NCBI GenBank assembly: GCA_902779125.1
Contig: CACZAC010000018.1
Span: forward strand, 1-64,000
DNA from: an uncultured Bacteroidales bacterium
Lineage (GTDB): Bacteria > Bacteroidota > Bacteroidia > Bacteroidales > Muribaculaceae
Length of the DNA stretch: 64,000 nucleotides
Reading direction: 5' to 3'
Shown here: one piece after another, positions 7,701 to 15,305 of the stretch
How positions within the stretch are numbered: the first letter of the stretch is position 1
How the letters are laid out: each line of letters starts with the position of its first letter
Translations under genes and position numbers: made by a program
Notes under the pieces: model-generated
Database searches by the model: none
What the model was told of the DNA's origin: nothing
Seen by the model: only the letters and a program-made list of their open reading frames with translations

Positions 7701-9100
7701 GCTACATCGACGGGAAGATCACCACGGAGCAGTACAACGCCAACATGGAACTTATCGAGCTGCAGCACCTGCGCACCCTCGAAAAGATCTACGAGCAGCA
7801 GGCCAACAGGCCCGTCAAAGACTGGGAAGAGGCGAAACTCCAAGCTGAAGAAAACGGTGAGGAGTTTGATGTGGCCAAGCCCAACGTGGACGAGAAGGCC
7901 TGGCAAGACTACATCAAGGCCCACGACACCTACCTGGCCGCCCTGGTCAAGGACCAGCAGAAGCGCCAGAAGGAGTACGAGGACCAGCAAAAGAAGCATC
8001 AGGCGGAACTGAAGAAACTCAAGGATGAGTTCTTCGGTAACAATGCGGCCGAGAATCTCGCCCTCTACAACGAGGCGATGGTAAACCTCGATGCCGTCTA
8101 TGAGGCGGAACTTAAAGCCGCAGGCGACAACGCCAAGGAGAAACTCCGCATCGATGAGGCCTACGAGAAGGCGAAACTCGCCCTGAAGAAGCGGTACAAC
8201 CAGCTTGGTGGAGAGAGTGATAAGAACGCCCTGCAGGAGTGGAACCAGGACGTGCTCGACTGGCTCGAAGGCGACGGCGGTCAGGCCGTCACCAAGAGCG
8301 TCGAGACTCTCACCTCGGGTATGTCATCCATCTTCAGCCAGATCTCCAGCCTCGTCCAAAGCGAGATGGAGATAGAGACAGCCGCAATAGAGAAACGCTA
8401 CGAGCGCGAGATCTCGATGGCCGAGGGCAACAAGTTCAAGACCAAACGCCTTGAGCAGCAGAAGCAGAAAGAGGTGGCCAAGGTCAAGGACGAGGCGAAT
8501 AGGAAACTGTTCGCCATGCAGGTCATTCAGGCCGTGGCCCAGACGGCGACCGCCGCCTTGAACGCCTATTCCAGTGCCGCAGCCATCCCTGTCGTGGGCT
8601 ACATCATCGCCCCTATAGCCGCTGCCATGGCAGTGGCTGCAGGAGCCATGCAGGTGGCCGCGATCAAAAAACAGCAGCAGGCAAGCCAGGCCCAGGGCTA
8701 CGGCGAGGGCGGTTTCACCCGCAAGGGCCGTGCCGACGAGGTGGCTGGCGTGGTCCATGCCGGGGAATGGGTGGCGAGTCAGAAACTGGTCGCTTCACCC
8801 GTTGCCCGTCCTCTGATCGAGGCCCTGGACTACGCGCAGCGCACCAACACGATCGGCTCGCTTCGCAGTGCCGACGTGTCAAGGTCAATCACCGCGCCGA
8901 TGGCTTTGGCGCAAAGCCAACCGCAGGTGATAGTCCAGGAGAGCAAAGACTTGAAGGCGATCATCGCCCGTCTCAACGAGCGATTGGACGAGCCCTTTGT
9001 CACCGTCAACACCGTGACCGGCGACAAGGGCATAAAGCAGGCACAGGACGAGTACCAGCGCCTCATGAATAATAAATCACCGAAAAATAAGAGAAAATAG
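4703..9100 (+). CDS. Phage tail tape measure protein (TP901-like core)
   Basis: 1465 residues from ATG 4703, the first start after the promoter. The N-terminal 130 residues are coiled-coil (QQVLQQLKQRALELENAIAKA). Next comes a TP901-type core (about 150-400) with hydrophobic spans near 150-170. Further hydrophobic spans lie near 500 and 570, followed by a long Glu/Lys/Gln-rich helical region (about 900-1200) and an Ala-rich hydrophobic hairpin near 1290-1320. This protein sets tail length and forms part of the DNA ejection channel, so the phage is probably a long-tailed siphovirus or myovirus. The last 36 bp of the gene are duplicated at 10514-10549. Confidence 0.9.
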   Translation: MSDINTNATVNLVVNGQQAQQVLQQLKQRALELENAIAKAAASGNKIELRKLRRELADTKRQIREIESSTMQVEGVMRRLDKATPKELNRALQTLNRQLDYMERGSAAWNAHVAKIQAVKAELSKVNAELRTQQSWWDRFNNKLNLWQTSLMGIAALLTGLVMAGRKAVNSYAEMEEELANTIKYTGMAREEVEAMNDAFKQMDTRTGRDKLNELAQEAGRLGKNTRESVQGYVEAADIINVALVDLGEGATQTIAKLTNIFGVEEVLGTKDAMLAVGSTVNVLSQNCTAAKPYLVQFAQRLAGVGAQARMTIPEILAFAATLDANGQKVEMSASALSRLIMMLFQKPQELARTVGLDVQKFTETLNKSTNEGVLMFLGKLQEIGEADALAALSPLFKDLGMDGIRMSQVLATLATHLDMVKWEQEEANKAFTEATSATREYNIFNNTAQAGIDKARKRVHELAVELGEKLLPLYRHIMTSGSAMLRFLNVIVDFAVKHKTAILTLTAAIVGYTVAVNASNIALRLHYTWLVLVETWQKAVKGTTLLCSMAYNTLTGNITRANAAQKLFVDTFKTTPWGLAIAAVTALAVGIYNLASKTDEYTKSVKENMKAANEVSGEYVKEQRELDLLFGKLKGAEKGSDDYKSAKKAIIDQYGKYLSGLIDEKGEIINDRLTEAIRRSARERGIAAVKEKMEQEYVDQTQKDLNRLQESLEKYGVSAQLAAKTVQQVATAMIANKPIPQDALKVIEDASRNMPWYDRWTGGRKDQVQYTGPAGIVNNMYRHQGEYSKGMAGIEAMENANAPLRKVDTAWLKRAIEGLEAIVKSETRGRALVFVDGSNQGEYKELSPKQAQDLLAQYRSEMNYRGTGGSTSNNATPPGGSYSPSGSPDKATGGGSSHAKAEDRFKAEKEWREREEALNRIAYATGQKNYEDYTNRMLEIAVEFEKQRLAHTDLSATERLTIEAQYREAQRKQQEQANKFTIEEEQEAYREIKALMQQRYIDGKITTEQYNANMELIELQHLRTLEKIYEQQANRPVKDWEEAKLQAEENGEEFDVAKPNVDEKAWQDYIKAHDTYLAALVKDQQKRQKEYEDQQKKHQAELKKLKDEFFGNNAAENLALYNEAMVNLDAVYEAELKAAGDNAKEKLRIDEAYEKAKLALKKRYNQLGGESDKNALQEWNQDVLDWLEGDGGQAVTKSVETLTSGMSSIFSQISSLVQSEMEIETAAIEKRYEREISMAEGNKFKTKRLEQQKQKEVAKVKDEANRKLFAMQVIQAVAQTATAALNAYSSAAAIPVVGYIIAPIAAAMAVAAGAMQVAAIKKQQQASQAQGYGEGGFTRKGRADEVAGVVHAGEWVASQKLVASPVARPLIEALDYAQRTNTIGSLRSADVSRSITAPMALAQSQPQVIVQESKDLKAIIARLNERLDEPFVTVNTVTGDKGIKQAQDEYQRLMNNKSPKNKRK
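9063..9098 (+). repeat. 36-bp direct repeat, copy 1 (end of tape measure gene)
   Basis: This segment encodes the last residues of the tape measure protein (about LMNNKSPKNKR). It recurs at 10514-10549 with 35 of 36 identical positions. The two copies bracket two cargo genes. Confidence 0.85.
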
Positions 9101-9112
9101 AGAAAGAATACA

Positions 9113-9121
9113 TATCTTTGC
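9113..9121 (+). promoter_or_regulatory. Promoter -7 box for cargo lipoprotein
   Basis: TATCTTTGC matches the Bacteroidota -7 consensus exactly and is 25 bp before the ATG at 9146. The gene can therefore be expressed independently of the tail operon. Confidence 0.65.
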
Positions 9122-9145
9122 GAAGCTAACAGAAATATTTCGATT

Positions 9146-10195
9146 ATGGAACTAAATAATAATAGTGGTTTGCAATTATGTGGTTTCATTGAGCGGGTTG
9201 GCTGCTTGTTCTTTTTGCTGGTGTTGTTATCTTGCAGTAATAACAGAAACTCAAATGTGTTTCCCACTGACGGTTTGCCTTACACGTCAGTCGGAGAAAG
9301 TATGCATTATTCTTCCATGGTTTTTATGAATGACACCTTGGGCTATTTGTTTGGCACACTCAGTAGAAACTCTCACAAGACATGTGAAAATTATATTTTT
9401 CAAACTGATGATGGAGGACATAATTGGAAACTTGTCAGCTGTTTCTCAAATGGCAAGACTCTGATCTCTGGTGAGGTCGTTGATGATAATCAAGGTAATT
9501 TATATCGGTTGTTGAGAAATCTTTCTGAAGAAAGTGATTATGTAGAGCGCTATTCTATGGCAGACGGCAAAGTGGTACTCCGTAAACAGTTCCAAAGTAG
9601 GGCTTCATTAATAGGTGCATACAAGGGTCTGCTTTATGTTTTGGTAAATATAGACAACCAAGATAGAATCAATGTCTATAATGAAAACCTAGAAGTACAA
9701 CATAGTTACCCGGCTTTCCCTTTTTACAATGGTCTGGTTTTTGAGCACAAATTGTATTGTTTGAGTGCAAATCAAGACAATGGTGAGTCTGATCTATGTC
9801 GACTTGACAAGGATGGCCATGAGTTGATATGTTTGCCATTAGACCCTGGTGCACTTACGCTTTGGGGTAATGAACTCCTGATTATGGGTGACAAAAAAAA
9901 TGAAGAAAGAATCTATGTAGCGAGCTATGATGTTGAGAGTAATAAATCAGTGCTCCTATCAAGCTTTGATGGCTACTCAATCATCAGGTTTTTGGAGAGC
10001 AATAATAACCATGTGATTGCCGTATTGGGCAAAGACCCATTTTCTGGTGACTTTTTCTATAGCAACGATGGCGGAAAAACATGGAGTAAGTATGCACTGC
10101 CACATTATGCTTTTATAGATGCGATTACATTAATACAGGATAAGGCTATGATAATCTATGATGCCGATGAATTTGAAAAAATAGATTTGATATAA
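9146..10195 (+). CDS. Cargo lipoprotein with Asp-box beta-propeller repeats
   Basis: 349 residues. The N-terminal signal ends in a lipobox (LLSC, Cys about 30), so the protein is probably lipidated and exported. Two Asp-box motifs are visible, TDDGGHNW near residue 90 and SNDGGKTW near 310. This S/TxDxGxxW pattern marks BNR/sortilin/HCF136-like beta-propellers. Catalytic sialidase residues cannot be identified, so an enzymatic role is not claimed. The gene is clearly AT-rich compared with the flanking phage genes and has its own promoter, so it is probably a recently acquired moron acting on the lysogen's surface. Confidence 0.7.
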   Translation: MELNNNSGLQLCGFIERVGCLFFLLVLLSCSNNRNSNVFPTDGLPYTSVGESMHYSSMVFMNDTLGYLFGTLSRNSHKTCENYIFQTDDGGHNWKLVSCFSNGKTLISGEVVDDNQGNLYRLLRNLSEESDYVERYSMADGKVVLRKQFQSRASLIGAYKGLLYVLVNIDNQDRINVYNENLEVQHSYPAFPFYNGLVFEHKLYCLSANQDNGESDLCRLDKDGHELICLPLDPGALTLWGNELLIMGDKKNEERIYVASYDVESNKSVLLSSFDGYSIIRFLESNNNHVIAVLGKDPFSGDFFYSNDGGKTWSKYALPHYAFIDAITLIQDKAMIIYDADEFEKIDLI

Positions 10196-10221
10196 CATAT
10201 CCGAAAGGGGATGCTTTTTGC

Positions 10222-10230
10222 TACCTTTGC
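10222..10230 (+). promoter_or_regulatory. Promoter -7 box for small cargo membrane protein
   Basis: TACCTTTGC, exact -7 consensus, 38 bp before the ATG at 10268. Confidence 0.6.
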
Positions 10231-10267
10231 AAGAATCAATCTGTAGTTAATACTAAATTTATTTGTA

Positions 10268-10507
10268 ATGGAGTATTTGTTCCGAAATCTACTCGTATTA
10301 TATCTTGGTACTTTTATTAGATTCGTATATTTGCGATATATTAGAAGGAAGGATGTGCGCTTTAAGGAACTGCTACACCCAGCACAAGAAGGAAAGATTG
10401 ACAAAGATAATGAGTTGGACATATTCACGAATGAAATAGCTAACCGAAGTTATGGTTGTATTTTTCTTATAATTATTGTTGGAATTTTGGCTTATTTCCT
10501 GACCTAA
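10268..10507 (+). CDS. Small cargo membrane protein
   Basis: 79 residues with a hydrophobic N-terminal segment (LLVLYLGTFIRFVYL), a charged middle (KDVRFKELL...KIDKDNELD) and a C-terminal membrane segment (IFLIIIVGILAYFLT). No family is recognised. It is AT-rich, with its own -7 box, and lies between the cargo lipoprotein and the second 36-bp repeat. Small two-span proteins in such positions are often superinfection-exclusion or envelope-modifying factors; here that is conjecture. Confidence 0.6.
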   Translation: MEYLFRNLLVLYLGTFIRFVYLRYIRRKDVRFKELLHPAQEGKIDKDNELDIFTNEIANRSYGCIFLIIIVGILAYFLT

Positions 10508-10513
10508 TCATTT

Positions 10514-10549
10514 TCATGAATAATAAATCACCGAAAAATAAAAGAAAAT
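10514..10549 (+). repeat. 36-bp direct repeat, copy 2
   Basis: Second copy of the tape measure 3' end, with a single G-to-A difference from 9063-9098. Here it is non-coding, 6 bp after the stop of the small membrane protein gene. Confidence 0.85.
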
Positions 10550-10571
10550 GAGTGTTTAGCGAAAATTTCAC

Positions 10572-10580
10572 TACCTTTGC
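10572..10580 (+). promoter_or_regulatory. Promoter -7 box for secreted cargo protein
   Basis: TACCTTTGC, exact -7 consensus, 31 bp before the ATG at 10611. Confidence 0.6.
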
Positions 10581-10610
10581 CTACGTTTACTGAAAGATAA
10601 ATCGGAATTT

Positions 10611-11450
10611 ATGAGACATACATTCGCTATATTCATATTGATATTATCAAATGCCATATCCGTAAAAGGGCAATGTGACATGCTGATTGATTATTCTGTC
10701 GAGAATATTCAATCTACTTCCCATGGGACATTGAGAATGCTTCTTCCTGACGGAAAGATGACCATAGTGTTTAATGATACCGTCAAACAGATGCAAAAAG
10801 AATGTCATTTGGAGCAACTTGGCGAATATCGACTGACAGTCATATTTTCCAATGAGAAATCAGGCAAGGATTCCTTGGAGAGAACTTTTACACTGACAGG
10901 TGAAGAATACAAGGTGGAGACAACGGCTCATTTTGGGAGAGAGCCCAAAAACTGGTTTGATTGGCAAAGCAAAGATTCCATCAACTCTGGTCGCTTCACC
11001 ATAACAAAATATTCTCATCCTTCTCCCTTGGTTAAGATAAAGTACCTTCGCAACAATACTGGTGAGAATGGAGAGTTTCCTGGTCCACAGTTTCTTGTCA
11101 AGAACGAAAGCAAAGACACTCTTTATGGAGAATGGCTTCCTGGGTATTTTTGGGGCAGTCTCTCCATATTGGTTGAAGATGAATATGTGGGTAACCTCAG
11201 CGGTCGGATTGATACTGAATTTGTAAATGAACCACCACTATACCCTGGTTCCGACAAACTTGCATGGGTGGGTAGTTTCGGGAGAAAGACATATCCTGGC
11301 AAGTATCGATTCAATTTGTATTATTCAACTAAAGATAATAGAAAAGGCTCAGTAAGATTAATATCTGAAACCGATTCTTTCAGGTGGTGGAGTGCTGTTC
11401 AGAATTGGCATCTATTGACATGTGAGTTTGAAACGAAACCGAAAGAGTAG
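10611..11450 (+). CDS. Secreted cargo protein of unknown function
   Basis: 279 residues with a typical signal peptide (MRHTFAIFILILSNAISVKGQ, cleavage near residue 20). The mature part is predicted beta-rich with many aromatic residues (NWFDWQ, GYFWG, FRWW) and no recognised domain. Like the lipoprotein upstream it is AT-rich, carries its own -7 box and lies inside the tail operon. It is therefore probably a lysogenic conversion gene rather than a virion part. The next gene returns to GC-rich phage codon use. Confidence 0.65.
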   Translation: MRHTFAIFILILSNAISVKGQCDMLIDYSVENIQSTSHGTLRMLLPDGKMTIVFNDTVKQMQKECHLEQLGEYRLTVIFSNEKSGKDSLERTFTLTGEEYKVETTAHFGREPKNWFDWQSKDSINSGRFTITKYSHPSPLVKIKYLRNNTGENGEFPGPQFLVKNESKDTLYGEWLPGYFWGSLSILVEDEYVGNLSGRIDTEFVNEPPLYPGSDKLAWVGSFGRKTYPGKYRFNLYYSTKDNRKGSVRLISETDSFRWWSAVQNWHLLTCEFETKPKE

Positions 11451-11509
11451 TCCTGATCCTAGTCTAAACTGTAAATTCCAATTTATCGGTACGTCTTTTC
11501 ACAGCATAC

Positions 11510-11546
11510 GCGGTTGATTTACCTTTGCATTAAGTAAATCAACCGC
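11510..11546 (+). promoter_or_regulatory. Promoter inside a perfect 13-bp palindrome
   Basis: GCGGTTGATTTAC (11510-11522) and GTAAATCAACCGC (11534-11546) are perfect inverted repeats. The -7 box TACCTTTGC (11520-11528) starts in the left arm and fills the 11-bp spacer. The right arm ends 7 bp before the ATG at 11554. It could be an operator, or a leader hairpin that masks the ribosome site. Confidence 0.65.
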
Positions 11547-11553
11547 TATTCTT

Positions 11554-13518
11554 ATGATATTGACGATAAACGGAAAACAGGCAGCGCTGAAGAAGGGGTC
11601 TTCGATAGAGTATGTATCGGAGAACCGCATCTTCACCGATGCCGATGACTACAGCATGGAAATCGAACTGCCCTTGGCAGACTGCCCGCAGAACCTCGAC
11701 ATCTTCGGCATGATCACCCGCAAAGACGTCGATGCAGGCGACATCTTCTTCGATGCGGTGCTGCAGGACACCAACTTCTTCAAGCGAGGTGCCGTCGTGA
11801 TTACCGGCATCACGCAGGAATCAGTCAAGGTGCAGTTCCTGGAGAAACGCTCCTACCAGAACTTCTTCCCCCGCTTCGATGAGACCTACATCGACGAGCT
11901 CGACCTGGGCAAGTGGCCCAGCATCTACCCCGACAATTCGCCTACCGGCGGCGGGGCCCAGCCACGACCCGGAGAAGAAGTGTCCTACGCCTCTCCGGCG
12001 CAGCTCTGGGGCAGGACGGAGGACTACACCGCCTTGCCGTGGGTCAACAACTCCAGCGGCATCCTGCAGAACTGCGCCAAGTGGAATGCCACAGCCAGCA
12101 AGTACGAGTGGAAGGTCAACCCCGACGATGAGGACGACACGGACTTCACCCGTGGCCTCTCGTTCCAGCCGTACCTGCTGTGGCTCACCAAGAAGATCTG
12201 CGAAGCCCTGGGCTACGCCTATGACTTCTCGCTGTGGGAGCAGAGCGACTACCGCCACCTGCTGCTGATGAACACCACGCCATACGCCAACAGCAACCGC
12301 ACCTGGGCGAGTGCTTTGCCGCATTGGACGGTGAACGAGTTCTTCCAGGAACTGGAGAAACTCCTGCTGTGTGAGTTCGACATTGACCACGCACGCAGCA
12401 CGATTGCCTGCACTGCGACCGCGGACAACATCGAGGCGGCCGGCACCATCCACATCTCAAAGGTCGTTGACGCTTTCACTGTGGAGGTGACCACCGACGA
12501 GGAGAAGAGCGGCTACAAGGCGATGCTCAACCAGGGCTATGCTGCAGGTGGCCACCGCCTTGACAACATCTACAACTGCCAGTGGTACATCGACCAGATG
12601 ACCAAGGCAGACGGCACGGTGAGGTGTACCACCCACGCTACGCTCAACGCCCTGATCTCGAGCAACGTCCGCCAGGAGGCAGTGCCCGACAGCGGCGGAG
12701 TGTGGGGCCTGCACTATGCGCAGGACGTGGACACCTACTTCGTGCTCGAGGTGATGAAGCGAGTAAAATACCGCAGCGGAGGCCGCGAGGAGTGGGACAA
12801 CTGGGGCAACGTCACCCGACTTGTGCCCATCAACCGCTTCGGCCCGCTGATCATCGACAGGGACAACCCTGACGATGTAGATGAGATGAAGATAGTACCC
12901 GCCTGGCTCGACGAAACGGACGATATCATCGGCCTCGTCCCATTCCTCGAGTGCGGCGAGACGGGAGAGGGCGACAATGCCTACTCCAACCAGTCGCACA
13001 CAGGCCGCCCCCATTCGTCAGAGAAGGTGGACCAGGACGTGCCCATCCAGTGGGGCGCACTTCCCACGGTCAGCGCCGGGAAGCGGGAGAAGAGCGGAGC
13101 CGTCTTCGACAAACTCTTTGTCGCCTTCTGGTGGGGCAGTTACATGATGTTCTCGCCCCGACACCCGCATCCCTGGACGGATACCTTCGACCTCGATTAC
13201 TCCTATTACGCCCCGACTCCCAACAGCAACTCTGGCGTACTCTCGATCACCTGGAAGCGCACCGACAGCGGCAAGACCTGCTCGCTGCGTATCAACAACG
13301 CCGCCTACGGCCAAGGCGTTGAGCGTGACACCTTCTATCCAGTCGACCAGAAGAAGAAATACACCTTCTCCTTCCTCGCCGACAAGATCCCCAACGTCCG
13401 CTCCGTCTTCCACATCGACGGCAAACGCTACCTCTGCGAGAAACTGACCGCCACCTTCACCGAAGACGGCATGTCCCACCTCCTAAAAGGCCAGTTCTAC
13501 AAAATTACAAGCAATTAA
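11554..13518 (+). CDS. Large phage tail protein (probable baseplate/distal tail)
   Basis: 654 residues, GC-rich like the tape measure gene. The N-terminus (MILTINGKQAALKKG) begins a beta-rich domain, followed by long stretches with many Trp and Tyr and acidic loops (DEDDTDFTRG). No catalytic motif is seen. In Bacteroidales prophages a protein of this size usually follows the tape measure gene, so a distal-tail or baseplate role is inferred. It was probably adjacent to the tape measure gene before the cargo genes arrived. It ends 24 bp before the convergent glycine-zipper ORF. Confidence 0.65.
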   Translation: MILTINGKQAALKKGSSIEYVSENRIFTDADDYSMEIELPLADCPQNLDIFGMITRKDVDAGDIFFDAVLQDTNFFKRGAVVITGITQESVKVQFLEKRSYQNFFPRFDETYIDELDLGKWPSIYPDNSPTGGGAQPRPGEEVSYASPAQLWGRTEDYTALPWVNNSSGILQNCAKWNATASKYEWKVNPDDEDDTDFTRGLSFQPYLLWLTKKICEALGYAYDFSLWEQSDYRHLLLMNTTPYANSNRTWASALPHWTVNEFFQELEKLLLCEFDIDHARSTIACTATADNIEAAGTIHISKVVDAFTVEVTTDEEKSGYKAMLNQGYAAGGHRLDNIYNCQWYIDQMTKADGTVRCTTHATLNALISSNVRQEAVPDSGGVWGLHYAQDVDTYFVLEVMKRVKYRSGGREEWDNWGNVTRLVPINRFGPLIIDRDNPDDVDEMKIVPAWLDETDDIIGLVPFLECGETGEGDNAYSNQSHTGRPHSSEKVDQDVPIQWGALPTVSAGKREKSGAVFDKLFVAFWWGSYMMFSPRHPHPWTDTFDLDYSYYAPTPNSNSGVLSITWKRTDSGKTCSLRINNAAYGQGVERDTFYPVDQKKKYTFSFLADKIPNVRSVFHIDGKRYLCEKLTATFTEDGMSHLLKGQFYKITSN

Positions 13519-13541
13519 GGTATTCATTTTTAAGCTGTTAT

Positions 13542-13865
13542 TCATTCTTTCTCCCCAAAGCGAAAGCCGAGGGGAGATTTTTTTCTCATCTCGTAATATG
13601 TTTCACGGATTGTTTCACTAAGCGTTCCACTACCAGCACCACTACCAGCACCAAAGGCGGCACCTATAGGAGCACCGACGGCGGCACCGATGCAGGAACC
13701 GATGGCGGCACCGCCCGAGGAACCAATACAGGTACCACAAAAGGCATCGCAAAAGGCACCACCCAAGGCACCACATAAGAAACCGCCAATGGCATCACAA
13801 CTGACACCATTGGCGGCTCCAAAAAAGTATACTTTTGAGGTTATCTCTTGCCGTAGATAACCCAA
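13542..13865 (-). CDS. Glycine-zipper ORF built on a 12-bp tandem repeat
   Basis: Open frame of 107 codons from a TTG at 13865 that lies inside the end of the integrase gene (25-bp overlap); the first ATG comes only near the C-terminus, so the start is doubtful. Residues about 15-75 repeat every four positions with Gly or Ala (GAAIG, GAAVGAPIG, GAGSGAGSG), encoded by degenerate 12-bp units. This is a glycine-zipper pattern that could pack membrane helices. The plus strand is interrupted by a stop in the matching frame. It could be a real small membrane protein coupled to integrase translation, or repeat DNA with another role. Confidence 0.4.
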   Translation of the reverse strand: MGYLRQEITSKVYFFGAANGVSCDAIGGFLCGALGGAFCDAFCGTCIGSSGGAAIGSCIGAAVGAPIGAAFGAGSGAGSGTLSETIRETYYEMRKKSPLGFRFGEKE

Positions 13866-15079
13866 TCTAGAACCTTGCGGTTCGCCACGTCAACTTTGCG
13901 CTGATCAAACTCAATGTAGATATCGGTCACAGTGTTACTACTATGTCCCAACGCTTGGGCGATAGTCTCTTTGGGGATATCAAGGCTGGCAGCTATTGTT
14001 GCCCATGTGTGACGTGCCCAGTATGTTGAAATCTTCGGGAAGAGTGGCTGATGAACTTTCTTGCCTCCACGTCCCACGCGCTTCACGGGGCCAATCTTCT
14101 TTAGCGAGTTGTTCATCCTATGAGTGTAGTTGCGGTGATCTTCATAACGATCGAGGATATTTAGCAACCAATCCTTGCCGCGATAGCGATTGATGATTTC
14201 AAGTGCCTCAGGCTCAACCTTAACGGAGTACAAGCGTCCCGTTTTGGCACGATAATAGTTGACACGGCCATCCTCAATCTCTTTGAGCCTACACAAATCC
14301 ACGATGTTGATACCCAGTAGCATGAATATCAAGATGAACATGTCTCTGTATTGCTCAGCATATTCTTCAGTAGGGAAGTTCATCAAGGTACGCAGCTCAT
14401 CCACCTTCAAGTTTCGCTTGGGCGTAGCCACTGGACGAATCTTGAATCGGCGAAACGGGTAAAACGTGGTAACACCGTCATCTATCGCTTCATTGAAGAC
14501 GGAACGGACGTTACGAAGATGAATATTTCGGGAGTTCTTTGACTTCGCTGTCTTTGCCATGAAGTTATCGAAGTCTGTGAGCCACTCCTTTGTGATGTCC
14601 TCAAAACGGAGTCGGTTCAAACGCTGCTCACCGATAAAGTCTCTCATGCGCCTATACGTGCACATGTAAAGCCCACGGGTACTAGGTTTCTTACTTTCAG
14701 CAAAAGCAAGGAAACGGGTTATGAACAAGTCTCTACTCTGCTTTCTCTGCTCCTTCTTCTCAACCTTGTCCGGATTGAGCCTTCGCTCAATTTCGTCCCT
14801 TATTTCATTAGCAGTCATTCCCTGCACACGCCCGTCCTCAGTGAGGAACAGGATTATGCGGTTGACATGATGCTGAACCCTTGAAATATAGAGATTCAGC
14901 CTCTGCTCATCTGGATGGTTGATAACTCGCGAATGATCAGCATCCCACTGTTCGGGGAGCAGTTTCGCATCAAGAGATACATACGATCTAGTATTGCAGT
15001 TGGTAATTACAACTTTCAATACCGAGGAAGAACCTGGCTTTGTTCTTCGCGTGTCGAGAAAAAATTTTGTCGTTGCCAT
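13841..15079 (-). CDS. Tyrosine-type site-specific integrase
   Basis: 412 residues: an N-terminal SAM-like arm/core-binding part (about 1-215) and a catalytic domain. Visible active-site residues are the Lys in the beta-hairpin (RAKTGR), Arg356 (YWARHTW), His379 (LGHSS) and nucleophile Tyr388. The first catalytic Arg is replaced by Asn (GINIVDL) and the His before Arg356 by Tyr353, variants I recall from Bacteroidota prophage integrases of this type. The gene reads away from the tRNA-Gly whose 3' end lies 227 bp upstream, the usual arrangement of a phage integrated at a tRNA gene. The start at 15079 gives the full-length family N-terminus. Confidence 0.92.
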   Translation of the reverse strand: MATTKFFLDTRRTKPGSSSVLKVVITNCNTRSYVSLDAKLLPEQWDADHSRVINHPDEQRLNLYISRVQHHVNRIILFLTEDGRVQGMTANEIRDEIERRLNPDKVEKKEQRKQSRDLFITRFLAFAESKKPSTRGLYMCTYRRMRDFIGEQRLNRLRFEDITKEWLTDFDNFMAKTAKSKNSRNIHLRNVRSVFNEAIDDGVTTFYPFRRFKIRPVATPKRNLKVDELRTLMNFPTEEYAEQYRDMFILIFMLLGINIVDLCRLKEIEDGRVNYYRAKTGRLYSVKVEPEALEIINRYRGKDWLLNILDRYEDHRNYTHRMNNSLKKIGPVKRVGRGGKKVHQPLFPKISTYWARHTWATIAASLDIPKETIAQALGHSSNTVTDIYIEFDQRKVDVANRKVLDWVIYGKR

Positions 15080-15136
15080 AATAAAAACTGGCGGCTACTC
15101 TCTCCACATCCATCTGTCCGTTTCATCTTGCCTGGA

Positions 15137-15166
15137 TCTGTGTACGTACACAGGTATGTACACAGA
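15137..15166. promoter_or_regulatory. Cluster of TGTGTAC half-sites upstream of integrase
   Basis: CTGTGTACGTACACAG (15138-15153) is a perfect 16-bp palindrome. A third half-site, GTACACAGA (15158-15166), pairs with TCTGTGTAC (15137-15145). It lies 58 bp upstream of the integrase start, between it and the attachment site, so it may bind a repressor/excisionase or be an integrase arm site. Confidence 0.55.
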
Positions 15167-15246
15167 TTTTTAACAGCAAATCAAGATTTTTGACGATTTT
15201 TGTGCAAATTTTGCCTTTTTTTTATGGCATTTGCCTTGAAAATAGG

Positions 15247-15291
15247 GCTGAAAATCTAAAGATTTATGTAATTAACCTCTTGATTTTCAGC
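15247..15291. repeat. 10-bp inverted repeat near the phage-tRNA junction
   Basis: GCTGAAAATC (15247-15256) and GATTTTCAGC (15282-15291) are perfect inverted copies with a 25-bp AT-rich spacer, 15 bp from the 3' end of the tRNA gene. It could belong to the attachment site or terminate the tRNA transcript on the minus strand. Confidence 0.45.
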
Positions 15292-15305
15292 TCCCTATGC
15301 TTTTG

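Noticed and set aside
1-15079. Diversity-generating retroelement in the prophage tail genes
   Set aside because: No reverse transcriptase and no template/variable repeat pair found; the 36-bp duplication is non-mutagenic and flanks cargo.
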